Assembly: GCF_000241485.1 (NCBI RefSeq)
Contig: NZ_JH584241.1
Coordinates: forward strand, 3,216,210-3,280,209
From: Sphingomonas sp. PAMC 26605
GTDB lineage: Bacteria; Pseudomonadota; Alphaproteobacteria; Sphingomonadales; Sphingomonadaceae
Length of the DNA: 64,000 nucleotides
Reading direction: 5' to 3'
This document shows positions 35,725 to 44,102 of this stretch, in pieces. Below the pieces are notes generated by a model. The model was not told the DNA's origin. It saw only the letters and a program-made list of their open reading frames with translations, and searched no databases. How positions within the stretch are numbered: position 1 is the first letter of the stretch; the number at the start of each line of letters is the position of its first letter. A program made the translations under genes and the position numbers.

Positions 35725-36123
35725 GTGCGGATTCCCATGACCGACATTGCCGTCCTCGATCCGTCGCGTCTCTCCCGCCGGATCGTTTTGATCGACGCCG
35801 ACGAAAGCGTCCGCCGCGCGCTGCAGCTGCTCCTGCATTGGCACGGCTATGACGTTCGCTCGTTCGGCACCGCGGCGCCCGTCCTCAAGGATGGATATGC
35901 CGACGCGGGCGATATCCTGATCACCGATCACGCTCCTCCCGACAGCACCGGCATCGCGGTGCTGCGGATCCTGCGCAGCCGGGGCTGGGCCGGACTGGCG
36001 ATCCTGATGACCGCCACCCCTTCGCCGAACCAGGAACGCTGCGCGCGGGCGTCGGGCTTCAGTGCCGTCCTGCACAAGCCACTCCATCACCCCGAGTTGA
36101 TCGCTGCACTCGCCCCGCGCTGA
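35725..36123 (+). CDS. Stand-alone response regulator receiver protein
   Basis: A 132-residue receiver domain resembling the N-terminal half of FixJ (IVLIDADESVRRALQLLLHW). The expected phosphorylation site is the aspartate in ILITDHAPP, with threonine in LMTAT and lysine in LHKPL. One of the two acidic pocket residues is alanine (DA instead of DD), which may weaken magnesium binding. There is no DNA-binding or other output domain, unlike FixJ. It is adjacent to fixL and presumably its partner. Start is GTG 35725 (AAGGGA upstream) or ATG 35737. Confidence 0.83.
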   Translation: MRIPMTDIAVLDPSRLSRRIVLIDADESVRRALQLLLHWHGYDVRSFGTAAPVLKDGYADAGDILITDHAPPDSTGIAVLRILRSRGWAGLAILMTATPSPNQERCARASGFSAVLHKPLHHPELIAALAPR

Positions 36124-36148
36124 CCGGATCCGCCCCGGTGCGGTACGC

Positions 36149-37048
36149 TCAAGCGGGAATGTTCAGCGTCTTCGTCTGCATTTCCCCGACGATCACGCGC
36201 AGCGCGCGGATCAAGGCGCTGCGTCGGCGCTCGTTCTGACATACGAGGTAGCTGCGCAGTTGATACGATCGGCCGGCGGTGTCGAGCGGACGGTAGACGA
36301 TTCGGCTGTCGGGGGGGCATTCGGATTCGAAGAAGGCGCTGATGCCGAGCCCGAGCGCGATCCCCTCGCGGATCGTCTCGCGCGTCTGGAGCTCGATCGT
36401 CGCCAGCGGGACGATCCCGGCATCGTCGAGCGCGCGTTCGGTGAAGGCACGCGTCTTCGACGACGCCTCGCGGAGCAGGAGGGTCTCACCGGCGAAGGCT
36501 GTGATCGGCACCATTGCCGCCGCGGTGAGCGGATGCTCGCGCGGCAGCGCACACGCGAGCGTCTCGCAGGCCAATGGCTCATAACTGCAACCCGGATCGC
36601 CGGGCGGATCGCTCGCCAACGCGGCATCGACATGCGCTTCGCTCAGCCAGCGCATCACCTCACGGGCGTTGCCCATGCGGACCTGCACGCTGGTCTGCGG
36701 GTGATAGCGGCGAAGCAACTCGACCATTTGTGCGGCGTAGAACGGATTGTCCGATCCCAGCCGCAGCATCCCACCGGTCATCTCGGCGGTCTCGCCGAGG
36801 ATCTCGTCGATGTCGGCGGCGGTCGCGAACAATTTGTGCGTGAGCGCGAGCAGGTCGCGCCCCGCCGCGGTGAGGCAGAGCGGCACCTTGCGGCTTTCGA
36901 ACAGCATCACGCCGTAGCGCGCCTCGAGCGCCTTCAATTGCTGCGACAGCGTCGGTTGCGAGACGTTGAGCCGTCGCGCCGCCCGCGATACGCCGCCTTC
37001 CAGCGCGATCGCGTGGAAGGCGCGCAGATGCTGATAATTCACCGCCAT
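36149..37048 (-). CDS. LysR family regulator of the phosphonate locus
   Basis: A 299-residue LysR-type activator: winged helix-turn-helix at 4-65 (LRAFHAIALEGGVSRAARRL, then NVSQPTLSQQLKALEA) and a substrate-binding domain from about 90. It resembles the LysR subfamily associated with aminoethylphosphonate catabolism (recalled TIGR03339-like pattern, not searched). It is divergent from the TonB receptor and probably activates that locus with a phosphonate or breakdown product as inducer. The start at 37048 gives normal length; the gap to the receptor gene is 221 bp. Confidence 0.85.
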   Translation of the reverse strand: MAVNYQHLRAFHAIALEGGVSRAARRLNVSQPTLSQQLKALEARYGVMLFESRKVPLCLTAAGRDLLALTHKLFATAADIDEILGETAEMTGGMLRLGSDNPFYAAQMVELLRRYHPQTSVQVRMGNAREVMRWLSEAHVDAALASDPPGDPGCSYEPLACETLACALPREHPLTAAAMVPITAFAGETLLLREASSKTRAFTERALDDAGIVPLATIELQTRETIREGIALGLGISAFFESECPPDSRIVYRPLDTAGRSYQLRSYLVCQNERRRSALIRALRVIVGEMQTKTLNIPA

Positions 37049-37269
37049 GGAGCAGCGAATTATCGTACGGTCGTGACGCTGCCGTGACGGTTCGGCGACT
37101 TTCCGATAGGCACAGCCTATCCCTCGCATTCACGCAATGACTTGGCGGCAACACTTCGAAACAGACCAAAGCGCCGATCGGGGGGCTGAGATCGACTCGG
37201 CCCAAGCAGCGAGGTCGCGCACGGTGATACGCCGGCGCAGGCCGTCACTGTCGAAGCGAGGGGTCGCAC

Positions 37270-39996
37270 ATGCAAACGCGCTATCTTCTGTCCTGCGCCG
37301 TCGCCGCCATGCTCGGTGGCGCGACCGCGACACACGCCGCCGCGGCCGACCGGCCCGCGCCGCGCGACGCCGAGGCCGCCCAGGCGCGCCCGAGTGACCA
37401 GGGCACGCCGAGCGATCAGGCCGATGGCGACATCATCGTGACGGCGCAGCGCCGCGACGAGACGATCCAGAAGGTCCCGCTGACGATCCAGGCCTTCTCC
37501 GGTGACACGCTGTCGAAGCTCAACATCAAGTCGTTCGACGATCTTATCAAATACACGCCCAACGTCTCGCTCGGCACCAACGGGCCGGGCCAGGGCGCGA
37601 TCTTCATCCGCGGCCTGAGCGCCGGTTTCGCCGGCGGCCAGTCGAGCGCCACGATCGCGAATTTCCCTAACGTAGCGTTATATCTCGACGATCAGTCGCT
37701 GCAGTTCCCGGCGCGCAACATCGACGTCTACGCCGCCGATCTCGAGCGCGTCGAAGTGCTCGAGGGGCCGCAGGGCACGCTGTTCGGCGGTGGCGCCGAA
37801 GCGGGTGCGGTTCGCTACATCACCAACAAGCCCAAGCTCGACCGGATCGAGGGGCATGCCGAAGGGATGTACGGCTTCACCTCGGGCGGCTCGGCCAACA
37901 ACAGCGAAGTCATCACGCTCAACGTGCCGATCATCAAGGACAAACTCGCGGTCCGCGGCACTTTCTACAACGAGCGGCGCGGCGGCTATATCGACAACGT
38001 GTCGAGCACCTTCACGCGCTCGAACGACGATCCCGGCAATTATTATCTCAACATCAAGCCCAATGCCGGCGGGATCTGCCCCAACGGCAAGGGCACGACG
38101 ACCGGCTTCTGCACCGTGACCGGCGCCGGGGCGCAAATCAACAACAACACCACCGCGCAGAACGACTTCAACCCGGTCACCTATACCGGCGGGCGGGTCG
38201 AGGCGCTGTGGGACATCGACGCCGACTGGAACGTGCTCGTCACCGAGAGCCTCCAGCATCTCGACGTGCTCGGCGTGTCGCAGCAATATCCGACCGGCTC
38301 GGACTTCCAGAAGCTCAACCCGCTCGAGATCACGACCTTCGTGCCGAGCTACGACCATGACCGTTTCGAGAGCACCGCCTGGACGATCCACGGCAAGGTT
38401 GCGGGGCTCAATCTCGTCTACACCGGCAGCTATCTCGACCGGAAGATCGACAACCAGGTCGACTACACCAATTATTCGCGCACCGCGTACGGCGTCTATT
38501 ACACCTGCACCGGCGGCGCGACGGGCTGGGGCAAGGCCGCCGCGACCTGCTTCTCGCCGGCGACCTATTGGCACGACAAGGTCCACAACACGCATCTCAC
38601 CAACGAATTCCGCATCAGCACGCCCGACACCGGCCGCATCCGCGCGATTGGCGGGGTGTTCCACGAGGAGTTCCGCGTCGAGGACGTGATGAACTTCGAA
38701 TATAAGACGATCCCGTCCTGCACCACCGCCAACCTCGCGATCGCGCTGGCGGGCGGGCAGGTCTGCGCTGCCAACATCCGCACGATCGCGGGCGCCGACG
38801 TCAACGATCCGAGCGTGCGCGACGACAATGCCGGCTTCGGCGAGGACGTGAAGCGCGGCTACACCCAGATCGCGGCGTTCGGCTCGGTCGATTTCGACAT
38901 CATCCCCAACGTGCTGACGATCACCGGGGGCACGCGCTATTACAATTACAAGGAATATGAGGTCGGCGCGCAATATGCCGTCCGCACGCCGAGCTGCCTC
39001 AACGTCCCCAACGGCCAGTGTGGCCCGAACAGCGGAACGTTCGACATCGGCACGCACAACGACCAGGTGACCTATCACGGCTTCAAGAGCCGCGGGAACA
39101 TCACCTGGCACGTCAACCCGGCGACGATCGCCTATTTCACCTTCTCGCAAGGCTTCCGTCCCGGCGGCTTCAGCCGATCGCAGCGCGCGGTCGCGGTCGG
39201 TCCGGCCTCGGCGGCGGCGGGCGGGACGCCGCAATATATGACGCCCAACGGCTATGCACCCGACTCGCTCGACAATTACGAGATCGGCGTGAAGACCGCA
39301 TTGTTCGACCGGCGGCTGCAGATCAATCTGTCGGCGTACAACATGAATTGGAAGAACGTCCAATTCCTGTTCTACAATCCGGCGCAGCTCGGCAACACGA
39401 CGTTCGGCGTCAACGGCCCGAACTACAATATCAAGGGCGTCGAGCTCCAGCTCACCGCGCGCCCTCAGCGCGGGCTGACGATCAACGGCACGGCGACCTA
39501 TAACGACAACAAGCAGACCAATTCGCCGTGCCTGGTCAGCAACATCTCCACCTCGCCGACCTTCGGCAAGTGCATCACGATGGTCAAGGGCGCGGCGTTC
39601 CAGAACCCGTTCGGCGAGATCGGTACAACCGCCGCGTTCTCGCCCAAGTTTCAGGGCACGGGGCGGATCCGCTATGAATGGGAAACCAACGGCTACAAGC
39701 CCTTCCTCCAAGCCGGGGTCAATTACACCGGTACGATGTACAACCAGCCCGCGACCTATCTCTCGGGCGAAGGCGTGGTTGTCCCCGCGACGACCTTCCT
39801 GCGCTACAGGCAGCCGGGCTATGCCACGGTCGATGCTTCGATCGGCGTTTCGCGCGGGCAATGGAATGCGCAACTGTTCGGCACCAATTTGAACAATTCG
39901 CACGCCAGCACCTTCACCTCCTCGACCGAGTTCATCAAGGCCGAGGTGCCGCTGCGGCCGCGCGTGTTCGGGCTGCGCATGGGGTATGACTTCTGA
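37270..39996 (+). CDS. TonB-dependent receptor
   Basis: A 908-residue outer-membrane receptor for energy-driven import. It has a signal peptide (about 1-25), TonB-box-like DGDIIVTAQRR (about 53-63), a plug domain (65-200, with VEVLEGPQGTLFGGGAEAGAVRY), and a 22-strand barrel ending in phenylalanine (LRMGYDF). There is no N-terminal FecR-type signalling domain. Its position, divergent from a phosphonate-type LysR gene and upstream of phosphonate catabolic genes, suggests it brings in a phosphonate-containing compound or conjugate; this is inference. Confidence 0.92.
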   Translation: MQTRYLLSCAVAAMLGGATATHAAAADRPAPRDAEAAQARPSDQGTPSDQADGDIIVTAQRRDETIQKVPLTIQAFSGDTLSKLNIKSFDDLIKYTPNVSLGTNGPGQGAIFIRGLSAGFAGGQSSATIANFPNVALYLDDQSLQFPARNIDVYAADLERVEVLEGPQGTLFGGGAEAGAVRYITNKPKLDRIEGHAEGMYGFTSGGSANNSEVITLNVPIIKDKLAVRGTFYNERRGGYIDNVSSTFTRSNDDPGNYYLNIKPNAGGICPNGKGTTTGFCTVTGAGAQINNNTTAQNDFNPVTYTGGRVEALWDIDADWNVLVTESLQHLDVLGVSQQYPTGSDFQKLNPLEITTFVPSYDHDRFESTAWTIHGKVAGLNLVYTGSYLDRKIDNQVDYTNYSRTAYGVYYTCTGGATGWGKAAATCFSPATYWHDKVHNTHLTNEFRISTPDTGRIRAIGGVFHEEFRVEDVMNFEYKTIPSCTTANLAIALAGGQVCAANIRTIAGADVNDPSVRDDNAGFGEDVKRGYTQIAAFGSVDFDIIPNVLTITGGTRYYNYKEYEVGAQYAVRTPSCLNVPNGQCGPNSGTFDIGTHNDQVTYHGFKSRGNITWHVNPATIAYFTFSQGFRPGGFSRSQRAVAVGPASAAAGGTPQYMTPNGYAPDSLDNYEIGVKTALFDRRLQINLSAYNMNWKNVQFLFYNPAQLGNTTFGVNGPNYNIKGVELQLTARPQRGLTINGTATYNDNKQTNSPCLVSNISTSPTFGKCITMVKGAAFQNPFGEIGTTAAFSPKFQGTGRIRYEWETNGYKPFLQAGVNYTGTMYNQPATYLSGEGVVVPATTFLRYRQPGYATVDASIGVSRGQWNAQLFGTNLNNSHASTFTSSTEFIKAEVPLRPRVFGLRMGYDF

Positions 39997-40013
39997 CGAT
40001 GGACGCGCTCCAG

Positions 40014-40047
40014 CCGATATGCGACGCGGCGAAGCGTCGCATATCGG
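40014..40047 (+). other. Perfect 14-bp stem-loop between receptor and sulfotransferase genes
   Basis: CCGATATGCGACGC and GCGTCGCATATCGG pair perfectly around a GGCGAA loop, 17 bases after the receptor stop. No T-run follows, so it is more likely an RNA stability or attenuation element than a full terminator. Its presence argues that translation of the next gene begins at 40062, after the hairpin, rather than at ATG 39999. Confidence 0.7.
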
Positions 40048-40061
40048 CAGAGCGGAATGAC

Positions 40062-42074
40062 ATGATCCAGCACGACACCGCCGCCACCGTTCCGATCCTC
40101 GACTCGATCGCCCAATTGCGCGTGCTCCAGGCGTCGGGCGAGCATGGCGAAGTCCTGCGCCGAGCGGCGGAGCTCCTCGCGCCCTATCCCGAAAATCGGG
40201 ACTTGCTGCTGATCGAGGCGGTCAGCCTGCGGATATCGGGGCGTATCGCCGAGGCGCTCGTCGCGCTGGACCGGTTCGCATCGCTGCACCCGACTTACAG
40301 CCAGATGCTGCAGGAACGCGGCCTGTGCCACGTCGCGCGGAAAGACGCCCCGGCTGCGATCGACGCGCTGCTGCGTGCGGTCACGCTCAACCCGGCCTTG
40401 CCGATGAGCTGGCGGATGCTAGAGGGCGTGTATCGCCTCACCCGCGATCCAGAGAATGCCGCGCTCGCCGCCGCGCATGTCGCAACGCTCGCCGCCTTGC
40501 CGCACGCGGTGATCGCCGCGACCGCGCTGTTCCACGACGGCGAGCTCGAACCCGCCGAGCAGATGATCCGCGCCTATCTCGTCGAACATGGCGACCAGAT
40601 CGAGGCGATGCGGCTACTCGCCAAGATCGCGCTCGCGCGCGAGGTGCTAGACGATGCCGAGCTTTTGCTCGCCAGCGTCCTCGATCTCGCGCCCGATCAC
40701 GCCCCGGCTCGGCGCGAATATGCGCAGTGCCTCGTCCAGCGTCACAAATTCCCCGCGGCCGGCGCCCAACTCGCGCTGCTCGGAGCGGACGGTCTATCGT
40801 CGCTCGACGATCGCCAGCTCGCCGCGACGGTCGCGATCGGGCTGGGCGACCATGCGGCGGCGATCGAACTCTACCGTGCAATGCTTGCAGAGGTACCCGA
40901 ATCGGCCGATCTCCATCTCTGGCTCGGGCACGCGTTGAAAACCGTCGGCGACATTCCCGAAGCGATCGCCGCGTATCGCGCGGCGGCGGCGGCACGCGCC
41001 GATTTCGGCGATGCCTATTGGAGCCTCGCCAATCTCAAGACTTTCCGCTTCGAAACGGATGAGATCGCGCGGATGCGGACAGAGGAAGCGCGCGCCAAGA
41101 CCCCACAAATCGACCGCATTCACCTATGCTTCGCCCTCGGCAAGGCGCTCGAGGACCGCGGCGAGATCGCCGAATCCTGGTCCTATTACGAACGCGGCAA
41201 CGCTCTCCAGCGCGCCTCGAGCCGCTATCGCGGCGAGGTGCTCGAGGCTAACACCCAGGCGCAGAAAGCGGTCTGCACCCCCGCTTTTTTCGCAGGGCGC
41301 GCCGGCTGGGGGGCGCCCGACCGCGACCCGATCTTCATCGTCGGCCTGCCGCGCTCGGGCTCGACGCTGATCGAGCAGATCCTCGCCTCGCACAGCCAGG
41401 TCGAGGGGACGCAGGAACTCCCCGATATCCAGCGCATCGTCCACGACTTGCAGGGCCGCGACCCCGATCCCGAGCAACCGCTCTACCCCGCGTGCCTCGC
41501 CGATTTGTCACAGGCCCAGGTCGCGGCGCTCGGCCAGCGCTATCTCGACGAGACGCGCAGTTATCGCACCACCGGACGGCCGCTGTTCATCGACAAAATG
41601 CCCAACAATTTTCGCCATATCGGGCTGATCAAGCTGATCCTTCCCAACGCGCGGATCATCGACGCGCGGCGCGAGCCGATGGCGTGCTGCTTCAGCAATT
41701 TGAAGCAACTGTTCGCGCAAGGGCAGGAGTTTTCTTACAGTATTGCGGACATCGCGCGCTATTATCGCACCTACCTAGATCTGATGGCGCATTGGGATGC
41801 CGTACTTCCCGGCGAAATCCTGCGCGTCCATCACGAGGCGGTGGTCGACGATCTCGACGGCAACGTCCGCCGCATTCTCGCCTTTTGCGGGCTCGATTTC
41901 GAACCGGCGTGCCTCGCCTTCCACCAGAACCCGAGAAGCGTGCGGACCCCCAGTTCCGAACAGGTCCGCCAGCCGATCTTCCGCGACGGGCTCGATCAGT
42001 GGAAACGCTTCGCAGCCTGGCTCGGCCCGCTCGAAACCGCGCTCGGCGATGCGGTCACGCGCTACCGCTCATAG
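40062..42074 (+). CDS. TPR-repeat sulfotransferase family protein
   Basis: About 670 residues. The first 400 are helical tetratricopeptide repeats; the C-terminal part is a sulfotransferase with the PAPS 5'-phosphosulfate loop FIVGLPRSGSTLIEQIL near residue 425 and the downstream NLKQLF and ARREPMA blocks. Genes of this type often follow TonB-dependent receptors in sphingomonads and Caulobacter, but their substrate is unknown; protein or surface-glycan sulfation are options. The ATG at 40062 is preferred over 39999 because a perfect hairpin occupies the extra N-terminal codons. Confidence 0.85.
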   Translation: MIQHDTAATVPILDSIAQLRVLQASGEHGEVLRRAAELLAPYPENRDLLLIEAVSLRISGRIAEALVALDRFASLHPTYSQMLQERGLCHVARKDAPAAIDALLRAVTLNPALPMSWRMLEGVYRLTRDPENAALAAAHVATLAALPHAVIAATALFHDGELEPAEQMIRAYLVEHGDQIEAMRLLAKIALAREVLDDAELLLASVLDLAPDHAPARREYAQCLVQRHKFPAAGAQLALLGADGLSSLDDRQLAATVAIGLGDHAAAIELYRAMLAEVPESADLHLWLGHALKTVGDIPEAIAAYRAAAAARADFGDAYWSLANLKTFRFETDEIARMRTEEARAKTPQIDRIHLCFALGKALEDRGEIAESWSYYERGNALQRASSRYRGEVLEANTQAQKAVCTPAFFAGRAGWGAPDRDPIFIVGLPRSGSTLIEQILASHSQVEGTQELPDIQRIVHDLQGRDPDPEQPLYPACLADLSQAQVAALGQRYLDETRSYRTTGRPLFIDKMPNNFRHIGLIKLILPNARIIDARREPMACCFSNLKQLFAQGQEFSYSIADIARYYRTYLDLMAHWDAVLPGEILRVHHEAVVDDLDGNVRRILAFCGLDFEPACLAFHQNPRSVRTPSSEQVRQPIFRDGLDQWKRFAAWLGPLETALGDAVTRYRS

Positions 42075-42159
42075 GGCGCGCCTATACCCGGCATAGCGGC
42101 AAAGCCTTGGCGCCGCGCGGCGCGCGCGGGCAAGCAGCCCGCGAAGACGGGAGGCCGCG

Positions 42160-43293
42160 GTGTCACACGAGACGTTCGATGTTGCGATAGTCGGCGCGGG
42201 GATCGTCGGGCTGGCGCATGCGCTCGCGGCGGCGCGGCGTGGTCAGAGCGTCGTGGTGATCGACCGCGACCAGAATGCCAACGGCGCCTCGATCCGCAAT
42301 TTCGGCTTCGTCACGGTCACGGGTCAGGAGCAAGGCGCGGTATGGCGCCGCGCGCGCCGCGCGCGCGACATCTGGGCCGAGATCGCCGGGCCAGCGGGAA
42401 TTGCGATCGAGCAGCGCGGCCTGGTGCTGGTGGCGCAGCGGCCCGAGGCGCGGGACGTTTGCGAAGCGTTCCTCGCGACCGACATGGCGGAGGGGTGTCG
42501 CTGGCTTGACGCCCCGGCGGCGCGCGTGCGGCTCGGGGCGGTGCGCCCTGCGCGGCTCGAAGGCGCGCTCGAAAGCGCGATCGAACTGCGCGTCGAATCG
42601 CGCAGCGCGATCCCCGCGCTCGCGTCGTGGCTGGCAAGCGAGCATGGTGTCACCTTCCAGCGCGGGGTCGCGGTGCGCGGTGTCGCGACCGGTCGCCTCG
42701 ATACGTCGGCGGGCGCCGTTTCCGCGCGATCGATCATCGTCTGCCCGGGCGACGATCTCGCGACGCTGTTTCCCGAAGCGCTTAGCGGCGTGACGCGCTC
42801 GAAACTGCAGATGCTGCGGCTCGCCGCGCCGGGCTTCCGGCTGCCCGCGGCGATCATGTCCGATCTCGGGCTGACGCGCTATCTCGGCTATGCGGCTTTG
42901 CCTGAAGCCGCGGCGTTGCACGCTCGGCTCGAAGCCGAACAGCCCGCGCACCTCGCCAACGGCGTTCACCTGATCGTGACGCAGAGCGCCGACGGCAGCC
43001 TGATCGTCGGCGACAGCCACCATTATGCGCGCACCCCCGATCCCTTCGCAAGCGAGGCGGTCGACCAGCTCATCCTCGACGAATTCGCCGCGGTGTTCGG
43101 TGCGGTCCCGCCGGTGATCGAACGCTGGACCGGTACCTACGCCTCGGCCGCCGCGCACAGTCTCGTCACCGCTCCGGCCAAGCGCGTCCGGCTCGTCGTC
43201 GTGACCAGCGGCACCGGCGCCTCGACCGCCTTCGGCCTCGCCGAGGAGGTGATCGCCGAGCTTTTCTCCGACTCCGAGGACCCCCGCCAATGA
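42160..43293 (+). CDS. FAD-dependent oxidoreductase of phosphonate operons
   Basis: A 377-residue flavoenzyme of the DAO/glycine-oxidase fold with N-terminal dinucleotide motif GAGIVG (11-16) and the block ASIRNFGFVTVTGQ, which I recall from the TIGR03364 subfamily linked to phosphonate catabolism. Such enzymes are thought to oxidise 2-aminoethylphosphonate or N-methylated forms to phosphonoacetaldehyde, the PhnX substrate encoded next. The start is GTG 42160 with GGGAGG upstream. A small hairpin (CGCGGGC-N5-GCCCGCG, 42125-42143) precedes it. The stop overlaps phnX by ATGA. Confidence 0.85.
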   Translation: MSHETFDVAIVGAGIVGLAHALAAARRGQSVVVIDRDQNANGASIRNFGFVTVTGQEQGAVWRRARRARDIWAEIAGPAGIAIEQRGLVLVAQRPEARDVCEAFLATDMAEGCRWLDAPAARVRLGAVRPARLEGALESAIELRVESRSAIPALASWLASEHGVTFQRGVAVRGVATGRLDTSAGAVSARSIIVCPGDDLATLFPEALSGVTRSKLQMLRLAAPGFRLPAAIMSDLGLTRYLGYAALPEAAALHARLEAEQPAHLANGVHLIVTQSADGSLIVGDSHHYARTPDPFASEAVDQLILDEFAAVFGAVPPVIERWTGTYASAAAHSLVTAPAKRVRLVVVTSGTGASTAFGLAEEVIAELFSDSEDPRQ

Positions 43294-44102
43294 CTTTCGC
43301 GATCACCGCCGTCGTGTTCGATTGGGCCGGAACCATGATCGACCATGGTTCGCGCGCGCCCGTCATCGCCCTGCAGCGCGCCTTCGAGCAATCCGGTGTC
43401 GCGATCACCGAGGAAGAAGCGCGGATCGACATGGGACGCGCCAAGCGCGACCATATCCGCGCGCTGCTGGCGATGCCGCGGATCGCCGCGACCTGGCAGA
43501 CGATCAGCGGCGCGATTCCCGCTGAGGACGATGTCGCCCGCCTGCACGACGCGGTCGAGCCGCTGATGCGCCGCGCGGCACGCGATTGCGCGACGCTGAT
43601 CCCGGGGGCGGCCGACCTCGTCGCGCGGCTCCGTCGCGAAGGCGTCCGGATCGGGTCGTGCACCGGCTATACCCGCATGATGATGAGCGACATCCTGCCG
43701 GCCGCCGCCGCGCAAGGGTATGCGCCCGATGCCGTCATCTGCGCGGGCGAGACGCTCGCGGGACGCCCCTCGCCGCTGATGCTGTGGAAGGCGCTGGTCG
43801 AGCTTGGCGCATGGCCGGCGTGGCGCTGTGTCAAGGTCGACGACGCCGTGGTCGGTATCGGCGAAGGCAAGGCCGCGGGCGCCTGGACCGTTGGCGTCGC
43901 GGCGTCGGGCAATGGCGTGGGGCTCGATCAGCCGACGCTCGCGGCGCTTGCGCCAGCCGACCGCGCGGCGCGGGTGAGCGTCGCCGCCGCCGCGCTGCGC
44001 GCCGGGGGCGCCGATTACGTGATCGACAGCGTCGCGGACCTTTGGCCGGTCCTGCTCGAGATTGCCGCGCGGATCACCGCCGGCGAACGGCCAGCGACGT
44101 GA
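43290..44102 (+). CDS. phnX: Phosphonoacetaldehyde hydrolase
   Basis: A 270-residue HAD-superfamily enzyme that cleaves the C-P bond of phosphonoacetaldehyde to acetaldehyde and phosphate. Catalytic residues are at the expected places: nucleophile D11 in FDWAGTMIDHGS and Schiff-base lysine K52 in MGRAKRDHIRALL (B. cereus Asp12 and Lys53). The HAD motif IGSCTGYTR and distal VDDAVVGIGEG are also present. It overlaps the flavoenzyme gene and the MFS gene by 4 bp each, indicating a coupled pathway. Confidence 0.94.
   Translation: MTFAITAVVFDWAGTMIDHGSRAPVIALQRAFEQSGVAITEEEARIDMGRAKRDHIRALLAMPRIAATWQTISGAIPAEDDVARLHDAVEPLMRRAARDCATLIPGAADLVARLRREGVRIGSCTGYTRMMMSDILPAAAAQGYAPDAVICAGETLAGRPSPLMLWKALVELGAWPAWRCVKVDDAVVGIGEGKAAGAWTVGVAASGNGVGLDQPTLAALAPADRAARVSVAAAALRAGGADYVIDSVADLWPVLLEIAARITAGERPAT

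Noticed and set aside
34012..36090. Minus-strand open frame of 692 codons across the channel, fixL and receiver genes
   Set aside because: Low-complexity charged translation, spans three well-supported plus-strand genes, no motif.
37678..39903. Minus-strand open frame of 741 codons opposite the TonB receptor
   Set aside because: Antisense shadow; the plus strand has signal peptide, plug and barrel features.
39999..40061. ATG 39999 as start of the TPR-sulfotransferase gene
   Set aside because: The extra codons consist mostly of a perfect 14-bp hairpin; ATG 40062 follows it.
42100..42145. GC-rich hairpins before the flavoenzyme as a riboswitch
   Set aside because: Stems are short and built of CG repeats; no recognisable riboswitch core.
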